The translations under genes and the position numbers were made by a program. This document shows, piece after piece, positions 6,176-12,893 of a stretch of 12,893 nucleotides of DNA. The stretch is from an uncultured Thermoguttaceae bacterium (GTDB taxonomy: Bacteria; Planctomycetota; Planctomycetia; Pirellulales; Thermoguttaceae): positions 1 to 12,893 of the forward strand of contig CAKVCP010000057.1 in NCBI GenBank assembly GCA_934725735.1, given 5' to 3'. The notes below the pieces were generated by a model. The model was not told where the DNA came from. It made no database searches and saw nothing but the letters and a program-made list of their open reading frames with translations. Position 1 is the first letter of the stretch. Each line of letters begins with the position of its first letter.

Positions 6176-7890
6176 ACACGAAGAACAGCCTCTCTTCCAA
6201 CCTTCCCGACGACAATTTCGATCCTCTGGACTTCGTCGACGAGCAATATCAAAACGCCCTCGACGACGATCTCGATTCGTCGCCTCTCGACGAAACCGAA
6301 TTGCAAATCGCCGCGTGGCTTGACGGCGAGCTCGACGACGAAGAACGCGCGGAATTTGAAAAACGACTTGAAAACGATCCGCAGTTGCGCGCGCGCGTCG
6401 AAAGCGAAAAAAACGCCGTCGACGCGCTCGAGCTGATCGACGACGACGATATCGATCCCGACTCTCAAGTCGTCGACAAGACGGTGGAAAAACTCAACGC
6501 CCAAACCCAAGGCGAATTAAACGCGCTCCAAAACGAAAAGCGAAAGCGACGCCGCACGGCTTTTCTCGTGCAGGGAATCGCCTTTGTCGTCCTTTGCGCC
6601 CTAGGATTTGAAGTCTTCAATCTCTTCTTCCCCAACGTCGAAAAAAGAAGACGAGAAGACGCCCCCGTCGTTGAACGACTTCAGCAGCTCGAATCGGTTG
6701 GAACGTTCGAATATCTCGTCGCGCTCGACCAATCCCGCATTCTCGATCTTTGGCGACAAACTCAAAAAGAAGCCTTTGAAATATTCGCCCCTCCCTTCGC
6801 AAAGAGAAAAGAGTCGGTTCCCGTCGTGGCCAATAGGACGTACGACGAACTTCTTCAAGATCGCGTCTTTTACCGTCTCCAGAGGCGTTTTGAATCGATG
6901 GATCCTCAAACGCAAGAGAAATGGCGCGTTCTGAGTCGACAGATCAACGAAGCGCCGAATTCCGCAAGTCTTCTCAAGACGCTCGACGACTATTCCGCTT
7001 GGCAGGTTCTCTCTTTACAATCCGACGAAAGGGAGAGCATTGAAGCGCTCCCCATATCCGAACGTCTACGCGAAATCAAACGTCGAGTCTTCGAATGGAA
7101 AAAGACGGTAGACGCTTTCAAATCCGCGCAACTAAATAAAAGCAATGAGTCAAACGCGGCGGCCAACGCCGACGCCGCCGATCCTCAGTCCAGGCGTCGC
7201 GGACCAATGTCGCTCCTACGCGCGTCCTTGCCCTCCGAGCTCCAGAAAGAGGATCTTCGACCTATTTATAGCGCGTACCTACAATACAGGGACGCCAAAC
7301 AAAAGAATCCCAACATTAACGACCGCCGCGAAGACGTGTTGGAATTCATCGCGACGATAGATAAAGAAAAGCTCTTTTCCCAATTTTCCCCAGAAAGCCG
7401 CAAGTGGCTCGAGGGATTGGCCCCGGAAGAACAATCGTCGATTCTTGGTCTTTTGGTCTCCGTCAGCTTTATCGAAAACGTTGAACGTCCCTTTGTGCCA
7501 ATGAGACCGTTTCAAAACGAAGAAGGTCCCCGCAAGATGAACGATCCTTCGGCCATCGACTCGGTGCAGAATCTTGCGGTTACGTTGAGAGTCGCAAGTC
7601 AAGAAGAAAGGGATTTTATCACGTCATGTCCGATCCCCGAAGCGCGCGGACGACTTATCGGTCTTGCATGGTTGAATCACAACCGTTTTAATTCCCAAGG
7701 GAAAAAGATTTCTTTTCCCCAAGACTTTCCTCCTCAGCGCGACGGCGCGGAAACAAGCGTGGGGCGCGGCCCGCGTTTTAAAGAGGGGGCTGAGTCAAAT
7801 CCAAATCACGGGAAAGGAATCGGCAAACGCCTCAGAAACGACCGTGAAAAACAACGTTTTAATCAACAAAATCAAAATAATCAAAAATAA
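6172..7890 (+). CDS. Membrane anti-sigma-factor-like protein with a large extracytoplasmic region
   Basis: This 572-residue product begins inside the stop of the sigma gene. An acidic N-terminus (11-45) is followed by I-A-A-W-L-D-G-E-L-D-D-E-E-R and E-F-E-K-R-L-E-N-D-P (46-70), the helical pattern seen in RskA/zinc-finger-like anti-sigma domains. The H-x3-C-x2-C zinc ligands are absent. A basic stretch (122-128) precedes one membrane helix (129-153), so residues 1-128 should be cytoplasmic and face the sigma factor. The remaining 420 residues should be outside. They are mostly helical and charged, with a disordered linker at 320-345 and a Gln/Asn-rich tail (about 555-572). They contain at least three copies of a motif like S-x-x-x-E-R-x-x-I-x-x-L-P-x-x-E-R (near 280-298, 405-421 and 474-492). 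The role of sequestering the sigma factor is inferred from position and N-terminal pattern; the outer part is unrecognised. Confidence 0.7.
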   Translation: MNTKNSLSSNLPDDNFDPLDFVDEQYQNALDDDLDSSPLDETELQIAAWLDGELDDEERAEFEKRLENDPQLRARVESEKNAVDALELIDDDDIDPDSQVVDKTVEKLNAQTQGELNALQNEKRKRRRTAFLVQGIAFVVLCALGFEVFNLFFPNVEKRRREDAPVVERLQQLESVGTFEYLVALDQSRILDLWRQTQKEAFEIFAPPFAKRKESVPVVANRTYDELLQDRVFYRLQRRFESMDPQTQEKWRVLSRQINEAPNSASLLKTLDDYSAWQVLSLQSDERESIEALPISERLREIKRRVFEWKKTVDAFKSAQLNKSNESNAAANADAADPQSRRRGPMSLLRASLPSELQKEDLRPIYSAYLQYRDAKQKNPNINDRREDVLEFIATIDKEKLFSQFSPESRKWLEGLAPEEQSSILGLLVSVSFIENVERPFVPMRPFQNEEGPRKMNDPSAIDSVQNLAVTLRVASQEERDFITSCPIPEARGRLIGLAWLNHNRFNSQGKKISFPQDFPPQRDGAETSVGRGPRFKEGAESNPNHGKGIGKRLRNDREKQRFNQQNQNNQK

Positions 7891-7941
7891 ACATTCCTTT
7901 TGTCAAGGACTTGACGTGAGAATCTAGAAAAAAAGAACCAA

Positions 7942-7976
7942 AAAAGCAAGTTTTTCTTTTATCTGCACTTGTTTTT
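7942..7976 (+). terminator. Possible terminator of the sigma/anti-sigma operon
   Basis: A nine-pair stem with one G-U pair (AAAAGCAAG at 7942-7950 with CTTGTTTTT at 7968-7976) has a 17-base loop. The T-run is part of the stem, so termination may be inefficient. It is about 50 bp after the stop. Confidence 0.35.
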
Positions 7977-8088
7977 ATTCCCATGTTGTGTATATTGCCT
8001 ATTGTATATAAAAAAATTCATGCCCTTATTTTGAGAATTTCCATATTTTGCGTTGTTTACATGGGTGACGACTTGCAACGACGCGAAA

Positions 8089-8130
8089 AACGCCGGGGTT
8101 GAAGGGGTTCAATCCCGGCGTTCTTTATTC
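8089..8130. terminator. Strong hairpin, probable rho-independent terminator
   Basis: The arms 8089-8103 and 8108-8122 pair over 15 positions with one G-U pair, closed by a GGGG tetraloop. It is followed by TTCTTTATT-type sequence on plus and by TTTTT on minus. It ends whatever transcript crosses the gap, either read-through from the sigma operon 200 bp upstream or a small unannotated RNA, before the mgtE promoter. Confidence 0.7.
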
Positions 8131-8160
8131 TCCACTCCCGTTTTTCCTAGGCTCTTCTCA

Positions 8161-8188
8161 TTGACGCCACCCCTGCGCGTTATATAAT
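8161..8188 (+). promoter_or_regulatory. Sigma70-type promoter for mgtE
   Basis: TTGACG (8161-8166), a 16-bp spacer and a perfect TATAAT (8183-8188) are well matched to the consensus. A transcript would start near 8195, about 124 nt before the mgtE ATG. Confidence 0.7.
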
Positions 8189-8194
8189 TTTCTT

Positions 8195-8318
8195 TCTGAA
8201 TGGGCGGAACGTCCGCCTGATCGTCCTTTCATCTTTTGAGCGTTTTATTAACGAAAACGAAACAGATTGATCCAAAATGCGTAACTAATGACAAGCGGTT
8301 AGCCCGCAGGAGCCCCTC
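8195..8318 (+). other. mgtE 5' leader with small hairpins, no recognisable M-box
   Basis: The leader has GGCGGA-ACG-TCCGCC (8203-8217) near its start and CGTTTT/AAAACG about 40 nt later. AGGAG at 8308-8312 is the mgtE ribosome site. The conserved core of the M-box (ykoK) magnesium riboswitch, which often controls mgtE, is not seen, and 124 nt would be short for it. Some other leader control remains possible. Confidence 0.35.
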
Positions 8319-9704
8319 ATGAGCGCGAATATTCTGTTGCTTCCCGAACTAAGGGAAATGATTAAGAATCATGACGATAAGGAAATGCAGATATTCTGTT
8401 CAGCTCTTCACCCTGCGTCGACCGCCGATTTTCTTAACGGGCTTGAACCGCACGAAATCTGGAGGATTCTTCAAGCCAATCCCATCACGTTACGCGCGGA
8501 AATCTTTTCGTATTTCGACAGTGACCTTCAGGTTCGCATCATCGAGGAATGTCCGCGAGAAGAAGTCGCCAAACTTCTCGAAGAAACCCCTTCCGACGAT
8601 CGCGTCGACCTTCTGGACGACCTTAAGCCCGAAGTCGTCGACGAACTCTCCAGTCTTCTCCCGACGGAAGACCGCAAAGACGTCGCGCTTTTAAGTAGTT
8701 ACGACGAGGGGACGTGCGGCGCGGAAATGTCCTCAGACTTCGTGCGTCTTCGGGAAGATATGACCGTCGGCGAAGCCATTAGCGAAATTAGCGCTCAAAC
8801 GCACCTAATGGAAACCGTCTACTATCTTTACGTCCTCGATAAAGAAGGGCGGCTTGCCGGCGTCGTCTCTGCGAAAGACCTTTTGCGACGCATCAATCAG
8901 CAGACGACGCCGATTTCCTCCTTTATGAAAGGCGCGGGAACGCTCGTCACGGTCGACGCCAATGAAAGCCGAGAAGAAGCGGTTAAACAAGTAGAAAAGT
9001 ACGACTTCATCGCCATTCCCGTTATCGACGAGAAAAACGGCAAGATGCTTGGAGTTATCACGCACGACGACGTTCTAGACGCGGCGGTTGAAGAACTCGT
9101 TGAAGACGCGCATTTAAGCGCGGGCGTCGATCCTTTGAACGACGAAACGTATTTAGGCTCAAATCTTTGGCTTCTAGCGCGTAAACGCTTCACTTGGCTC
9201 GCCATCTTGCTCTTTGGCGCAATTACGACCGCGATGATCTTGAAGTTATTTAACAACGTAAGCGATCGCGTCGCGTGGCTCGTCGCATTTCTGCCGATGA
9301 TCGTTTCCACGGGAGGAAATAGCGGCGGACAATCGGCGACGCTCGTCATTACGGCGCTGGCGACGGGTGAAATAACGCTCTCCGACTGGAAACGCATCAT
9401 GTCGCGAGAACTCTTGATGGGGCTGATTTTAGGATTTGCTATGGCGGGTTGCGGGCTCATCAACGCGTTGTTAATCTACGGTTCGTCGGTTCCGACGTTA
9501 CAACTTCTTCTCGTGCCTCTCGCCGTGCTGTGCGTCGTTTTCTTCAGCAACTTGACGGGCGCGTTACTCCCTCTTTTCTTTCAGAAGATGCGTTTAGACC
9601 CGGCGTTGATGAGTAATCCGTTTGTCGCGGGGGTTTCCGACACGCTCGGCACGTTCATCTACATGCTTCTTGCGACGATTCTGATCGCCCCATTCTATCC
9701 TTGA
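8319..9704 (+). CDS. mgtE: MgtE magnesium transporter (CBS-gated Mg2+ channel)
   Basis: The ATG at 8319 is six bases after AGGAG and gives 461 residues, the normal MgtE length. The cytoplasmic MgtE_N superhelical domain covers about 20-128 (E-V-A-K-L-L-E-E, D-R-V-D-L-L-D-D-L). A CBS pair follows (about 137-195 and 200-262, with G-V-V-S-A-K-D-L-L and G-V-I-T-H-D-D-V-L-D), then the plug helix region. Five membrane segments run from about 290 to 460. The pore signature P-M-I-V-S-T-G-G-N-S-G-G-Q-S (326-339) and the conserved Asp in S-D-T-L-G (Asp441), which lines the Mg2+ site, are present. The protein forms a homodimeric inner-membrane Mg2+ channel that closes when the cytoplasmic domains bind Mg2+. 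It is transcribed alone from its own promoter. All key residues look intact. Confidence 0.97.
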   Translation: MSANILLLPELREMIKNHDDKEMQIFCSALHPASTADFLNGLEPHEIWRILQANPITLRAEIFSYFDSDLQVRIIEECPREEVAKLLEETPSDDRVDLLDDLKPEVVDELSSLLPTEDRKDVALLSSYDEGTCGAEMSSDFVRLREDMTVGEAISEISAQTHLMETVYYLYVLDKEGRLAGVVSAKDLLRRINQQTTPISSFMKGAGTLVTVDANESREEAVKQVEKYDFIAIPVIDEKNGKMLGVITHDDVLDAAVEELVEDAHLSAGVDPLNDETYLGSNLWLLARKRFTWLAILLFGAITTAMILKLFNNVSDRVAWLVAFLPMIVSTGGNSGGQSATLVITALATGEITLSDWKRIMSRELLMGLILGFAMAGCGLINALLIYGSSVPTLQLLLVPLAVLCVVFFSNLTGALLPLFFQKMRLDPALMSNPFVAGVSDTLGTFIYMLLATILIAPFYP

Positions 9705-9806
9705 TAAACGTTCTCTATCCATCTCCGGCGGGTTAGAGCTTCTAGTCGCGTCGCCGCGAAGAAAAACGTCGACTTTACGTCCCTAAAATGGAGATTCTAA
9801 AACGCA

Positions 9807-9852
9807 GGGGGAGACAAGCGGAAATACGGCTTGCCTCCCCGATAATATTATC
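9807..9852. terminator. Inverted repeat plus palindrome between convergent genes
   Basis: GGGGAG (9808-9813) pairs with CTCCCC (9835-9840); after one mismatch CAAGC pairs with GCTTG, leaving a nine-base loop. A perfect 12-bp palindrome GATAATATTATC (9841-9852) follows directly. The spot is right for ending mgtE and the convergent gene, but there is no good T-run on plus and only TTTT a few bases downstream on minus. Confidence 0.45.
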
Positions 9853-9944
9853 CTCACCCAATGAAGCGCGCTCTCTTCTCAAAGAGACGATTCAACCGCC
9901 ATCTCGAAATGGAAAGAGCGTTTAAAAAATCGATTGACGAGATT

Positions 9945-11165
9945 TCAATAGGTCATTTTCCCTATCTTCCATAAGTAATCCATCACTTGCGCGGCTCTCG
10001 CTTTAGCAACTCCCCAATTTTGGGGATTGTTTATCACAAGTTGACAACGTCCTTCCATGAATCGTAAGAATTCCGCATACGACTTGCGAACCTGCTGTCG
10101 ATAGGCCGCGCGTTGGTCGTTATCGTCTTCAGAAAGCGTACATTTCCGATAGTATAAATCAGGAGTCGCAATTCTGGCGCACTTTTCCCTTAACTGATAC
10201 AAACGAACCGCCTCATAATCGTCGTATGAATTTGGAACGGGGAGCCCCGACCGTTTGTCCTCTTCGTTAAGCGCTAAAAATTCCTCGTTACTCTTGATGA
10301 CGCGATCAACGTCAAGATACGTCTCTTGTTTGACCATCATGCAGATTTCAAAAAACAGATCCTCTGGTTCAAAGTCCCCGGTAGGCGTTGCATTTGAATC
10401 CTTTTCTCGAGCGTATTGAATACGAAGACGAGCCCATGTTCCTTCAGAAGTATCATAGGCAAGGGCAACCAGAGATTCTGCGGCGTCCCATTCTCTCTTG
10501 AGTTCATAAGCGACAGCGAGTCCCCTAAGGTAATAACCGCATCTCTGCCCATTCAACAGCCGCTCATGCTGATTCTCGCCGAGAGTCAGATACTCCTCGC
10601 TCCATGGCTGAAGCTTATTTAGACCTTTTCGACAATATTGAATCACCCTGTCGTAATCTTTACCGCGCAGATAGCCGCCAATATCAGACGCCACGTTCGT
10701 AGGGATGTAAAAAGGATCTTCGGAGAGGAAGCGGTAATCTATCTTGTACCCTCCTTCCTGATCCGGTAATAATGTTCCCAATTCGTCGACTAAAGGATTA
10801 TCGGGCTCCTCTTTTTGACTTTTATAAAACTCTTCCCTCTCCTTTATTTGATTGCGTTTACTTTCTTCAAGAATCCCCGTGATTATCTCAGGATCGGCGA
10901 CAACATTTGAGTTCGCCTTTGCATGTTCCTTTCGAAGACGTTCATTTTCACGGAATGCCTCTTGCGTTATAGCTAAGAGTTCCTCTTCCTTTGAGCGAGC
11001 GCCTTTCTTAAGGTCGCTAGAGGCGTCAGCTTCATTTCGAACATCTTCCCCCGCGTTAAGACGCGACTCGCCTAAAAGATTGGGGAGACTCAACGTTGGA
11101 AAAATCAAGGATAAAAGTCCCAGCGTCAACAGGAATCTTACGTTATTTACAGTTAATAAATTCAT
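9945..11165 (-). CDS. Unrecognised exported helical (TPR-like) protein, module gene Y2
   Basis: This 406-residue product starts at ATG 11165, eight bases after AGAAGGA. Residues 8-27 form a signal peptide or N-terminal anchor (R-F-L-L-T-L-G-L-L-S-L-I-F). A long charged, probably coiled region follows (38-120), with Lys/Glu-rich repeats such as E-R-L-R-K-E. The rest is helical. The stretch Y-Y-L-R-G-L-A-V-A-Y-E-L-K-R-E-W-D-A-A-E (211-230) has the spacing of a TPR helix pair. Motifs G-E-N (196-198) and S-Y-A-E-F-L-R-F-M-E (362-371) recur in the next gene upstream (11352-12260), suggesting distant paralogy. A stub of another gene family ends 16 bp before its start. I do not recognise the family; a scaffold or protein-binding role outside the cytoplasm is only a guess. 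Confidence 0.7.
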   Translation of the reverse strand: MNLLTVNNVRFLLTLGLLSLIFPTLSLPNLLGESRLNAGEDVRNEADASSDLKKGARSKEEELLAITQEAFRENERLRKEHAKANSNVVADPEIITGILEESKRNQIKEREEFYKSQKEEPDNPLVDELGTLLPDQEGGYKIDYRFLSEDPFYIPTNVASDIGGYLRGKDYDRVIQYCRKGLNKLQPWSEEYLTLGENQHERLLNGQRCGYYLRGLAVAYELKREWDAAESLVALAYDTSEGTWARLRIQYAREKDSNATPTGDFEPEDLFFEICMMVKQETYLDVDRVIKSNEEFLALNEEDKRSGLPVPNSYDDYEAVRLYQLREKCARIATPDLYYRKCTLSEDDNDQRAAYRQQVRKSYAEFLRFMEGRCQLVINNPQNWGVAKARAAQVMDYLWKIGKMTY

Positions 11166-11181
11166 TCAGAGTATCCTTCTT

Positions 11182-11328
11182 CTAGAAAGTTGAGTCTGTC
11201 TCGTCTTCATCCTCTAGGTGAACAAAGAAAGCAGTGGTTCCTTGTTTACCGCCATACGTACAGTACCTCTCCCCTTCCAAATCTCCTCTTGTTTCCCCAA
11301 AAAAACAGTCGGTTTTGACGCAAACAAA
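11182..11328 (-). pseudogene. C-terminal stub of family X (copy 2)
   Basis: A reading frame of 48 codons runs from just after a TGA (11331-11329) to TAG at 11184-11182 and has no start codon. Its residues include V-K-T-D-C-F-F-G-E near the start and Y-G-G-K-Q-G-T-T-A-F-F-V-H-L-E-D later. These line up with V-K-N-W-G-C-E-F-L-E and S-G-K-Q-G-T-K-I-V-T-F-S-Y-E-D at the end of the broken gene at 12305-12893, with E-D at the same distance from G-K-Q-G-T. It is best read as the 3' remnant of a second copy of that gene, 16 bp before the start of the exported protein gene at 11165. Function unknown. Confidence 0.5.
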
Positions 11329-11339
11329 TCAAAACCGAC
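11300..11339 (-). terminator. Rho-independent terminator of the membrane-anchored gene
   Basis: On the minus strand an 11-bp perfect stem (11339-11329 with 11318-11308, 10-base loop) is followed by T-G and seven T's. It lies 13 bp after the stop of the gene at 11352-12260. It overlaps the beginning of the family X stub, so the stub is probably not transcribed efficiently from upstream. Confidence 0.7.
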
Positions 11340-11351
11340 AGATCTCATAAC

Positions 11352-12260
11352 TCAATTGTTGCTAGACTCTTTCCGACAGTCTTCGACATGAAAACAAGCC
11401 GATTGAAACGTACTGAATGGAACGCTCTTTTCCTGGTTCCAATCCTCATCCTTTTGAACCGCCTCACAAAAAGTCTTAAACAACCCTTCGTCTTCTAACG
11501 CGCGGAAATACTCCATGGCCGCTTGATAATCTTCGGGGCTTCCCATTTCGGCAAACTCTTCCTCCATAAATCCAAGGAACTCTGGATAACTAAAGCACGA
11601 CGCGCCATGAAAATATCTACGACATCCCTTGTTTCCGCAATCATGATCCATTGTCAGTAGATATTGAAACCCTTCTCGATAGAAAGAAGAGGAGGAAATC
11701 CGCACTCCCTCGACGTACTCTTTGAAAATATTCGTATAGTCCAAAAACGCCTTTCTTTTCTCCCCCATTTTATAATGTATTCGCGCTTCAGCCGCGAAGA
11801 GATACTCTTCGTAATCTCCTGGACAATTCGTCAATCCGACATTTTCTCCCACTGTCTTGGGGATTTCTTGGCGTTTTCTTAACCACTTCAAAGCGTCCTC
11901 ATACCTTCCAAGAAGATCATACGTCAAAACATAACGGGACGGATATGTATACCCAAGGACAAACGGTTTATAATGCTTAGAATCTCGCATTTTCTTTTTC
12001 TTATATACAACCGCCTTTTTCTCCCATGGCTCGTATTTTTTCAATACGGCGAGCGCCGCATCCGCGTCGCCCTTCTCTATGTCGTCTCTGAATGATTGAT
12101 CAAGTATTTTTCCTTCATACCAGGGGGAAAAGAACGACATAATTATTCGCGTTGCGCCGTCATTCCAAGGAATATAGAGTATAGAAAGTATTACAGAAAT
12201 AAAACACAACCCCCAGAGGAATTTTCGAAACTCAGAGTAAAAGCGGCTGGTATTTGTCAT
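11352..12260 (-). CDS. Unrecognised membrane-anchored helical (TPR-like) protein, module gene Y1
   Basis: The start is placed at ATG 12260, nine bases after GAGG. A longer frame beginning at a TTG (12326) has no ribosome site and would overlap the upstream broken gene. The 302-residue product has one hydrophobic segment (about 14-31, F-L-W-G-L-C-F-I-S-V-I-L) after a short basic N-terminus, so most of it should be outside the cytoplasm. The body is helical: G-D-A-D-A-A-L-A-V-L (64-73) and G-R-Y-E-D-A-L-K-W-L (118-127) have TPR-like spacing. A Cys/His cluster lies at 206-222 (H206, C208, C213, H218, C222). G-E-N (138-140), Y-L-F-A-A-E-A (153-159) and S-Y-P-E-F-L-G-F-M-E (224-233) resemble the neighbouring exported protein. 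The tail is rich in Ser/Asn and polar residues. Family and function are not recognised. Confidence 0.7.
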   Translation of the reverse strand: MTNTSRFYSEFRKFLWGLCFISVILSILYIPWNDGATRIIMSFFSPWYEGKILDQSFRDDIEKGDADAALAVLKKYEPWEKKAVVYKKKKMRDSKHYKPFVLGYTYPSRYVLTYDLLGRYEDALKWLRKRQEIPKTVGENVGLTNCPGDYEEYLFAAEARIHYKMGEKRKAFLDYTNIFKEYVEGVRISSSSFYREGFQYLLTMDHDCGNKGCRRYFHGASCFSYPEFLGFMEEEFAEMGSPEDYQAAMEYFRALEDEGLFKTFCEAVQKDEDWNQEKSVPFSTFQSACFHVEDCRKESSNN

Positions 12261-12304
12261 TTTCTCAGTCCTCGTATAGTTCGATTGAAAAAGGCGTTTT
12301 TTCT

Positions 12305-12893
12305 CTAACGATTCATTATCCGGCAACGCAGTAAGCTACCCGCTGGATCCTGAATTCCATCCTCATAAGAAAAAGTAACGATCTTCGTTCCTTGCTTTCC
12401 GCTAACACGATAAAGGTTTGAGGATGGACGTTCTACAATAGGAACAATCTCAAGAAACTCGCAGCCCCAGTTCTTGACGAGGGGTCGCTTGTCGTCTACC
12501 AATGAATTGTATGTTCCAGACCTCCCCGGAAAATTCCTCTCTTATCGACGGAAGTCGCTTAATTTTTACGTCTTCATGATCGCTATTGCGCGCGTTAATA
12601 AACAATGCGCCAAGGTGATAATTCAAAGAAGAACCGACTGATACAAGTTGACGTTTTTCAGCATGAATAGAACTATCAATCGCAGGCGGATTATGACTGT
12701 CTCAACGAATCTCCTGAAGAGCCTTGCCTTCCTATGGGGAGCTGTAAGGAACGGCCCGCCCAGGATCGCTTGTATGAACATTTGCTCCGGCGCTTCCAAT
12801 AATTGTCGTCGTTCCGCAAAAAGTTTCGACGTTCCATCCATGCTTTCTCAACGCAAGTAAAGGAGACGAAGGATAGTCCGAACCGCCTGATCC
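12305..12893 (-). pseudogene. Broken gene of unknown family X (copy 1), 5' end outside the window
   Basis: Reading leftwards from the window edge, the first frame encodes credible protein for 53 codons (including H-G-W-N-V-E-T-F-C-G). It then meets TAG (12734-12732), continues for nine codons to TGA (12704-12702), and again reads as protein (N-P-P-A-I-D-S-S-I-H, then L-N-Y-H-L-G-A-L-F-I-N-A-R-N). At a GGGG run (minus strand, near 12524-12527) removing one G would join this frame to the next, which encodes V-D-D-K-R-P-L-V-K-N-W-G-C and then G-K-Q-G-T-K-I-V-T-F-S-Y-E-D, ending at TAG 12307-12305. Two nonsense codons plus one frameshift indicate a pseudogene of at least 196 codons; sequencing or assembly error is the alternative. 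Its end lies 44 bp before the membrane-anchored gene. No known domain is recognised. Confidence 0.6.

Larger units (their letters stand above)
7891..8318. other. 428-bp intergenic region between the sigma operon and mgtE
   Basis: It holds, in order, a weak hairpin (7942-7976), an A+T-rich stretch without any credible reading frame (about 7975-8060), a strong hairpin (8089-8122), a sigma70-type promoter (8161-8188) and the mgtE leader. I see no protein gene, tRNA or repeat family member here. Confidence 0.6.

Noticed and set aside
12261..12326. 22-codon extension of the membrane-anchored protein from a TTG start
   Set aside because: It has no ribosome site and overlaps the end of the upstream broken gene; the ATG at 12260 has GAGG nine bases before it.
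12305..12502. Independent 65-codon minus-strand gene starting with TTG
   Set aside because: Its N-terminal side continues in protein-like sequence across a one-base slip, and its tail matches the stub at 11182-11328, so it is the 3' part of a broken larger gene.
12623..12860. Short frames on both strands over the right edge (12623-12841 minus, 12648-12860 plus)
   Set aside because: They are out of frame with the protein-like reading of the broken gene and show no family features.
1..12893. CRISPR array, tRNA, insertion sequence or phage attachment site
   Set aside because: No regularly spaced direct repeats, cloverleaf with a T-loop, transposase-like protein or terminal inverted repeat pair was found on reading both strands.

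Overview
The window is a bacterial chromosomal segment of about 50% GC with well-formed Shine-Dalgarno sites and sigma70-type promoters. The gene mix fits a planctomycete: a secreted EF-hand protein with an Ala-Gln-Asp signal cleavage region and Gly/Pro-rich linker, a TraB/GumN-like protein, an ECF sigma factor coupled to a very large membrane anti-sigma-like protein, and tandem unrecognised exported proteins. That assignment is an inference from style, not from a marker gene. I see no tRNA, rRNA, CRISPR array, transposase or integrase.

Left part (1-5270): the 3' end of a TraB/GumN-like gene (+) converges on a signal-peptide, four-EF-hand protein (-), with a bidirectional terminator between them. 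The EF-hand gene is divergent from a GspE/PilB secretion ATPase (+); their promoters overlap in a 205-bp gap. The ATPase converges through another bidirectional terminator on a membrane-anchored alpha/beta hydrolase (-).

Middle (5271-9704): a regulatory gap carries a nested dyad, a good extended -10 promoter and a structured leader. It leads into an ECF sigma factor and an overlapping 572-residue membrane protein whose N-terminal part resembles an anti-sigma factor and whose extracytoplasmic part carries a repeated helical motif. After a 428-bp gap with terminator-like hairpins and a strong promoter comes mgtE, a CBS-gated Mg2+ channel.

Right part (9705-12893, all minus strand): this looks like accessory DNA and appears somewhat lower in GC. 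Two unrecognised helical, TPR-like proteins, one with a signal peptide and one with a membrane anchor, share short motifs. Each is immediately preceded by the C-terminal end of one shared unknown family (conserved V-K...C..F.E and G-K-Q-G-T...E-D). One copy is a 48-codon stub without a start; the other runs off the window edge with two in-frame stops and a one-base frameshift. The simplest reading is a two-gene module, X then Y, duplicated in tandem, with both X copies decayed and both Y copies intact. This is the least explained part of the window.
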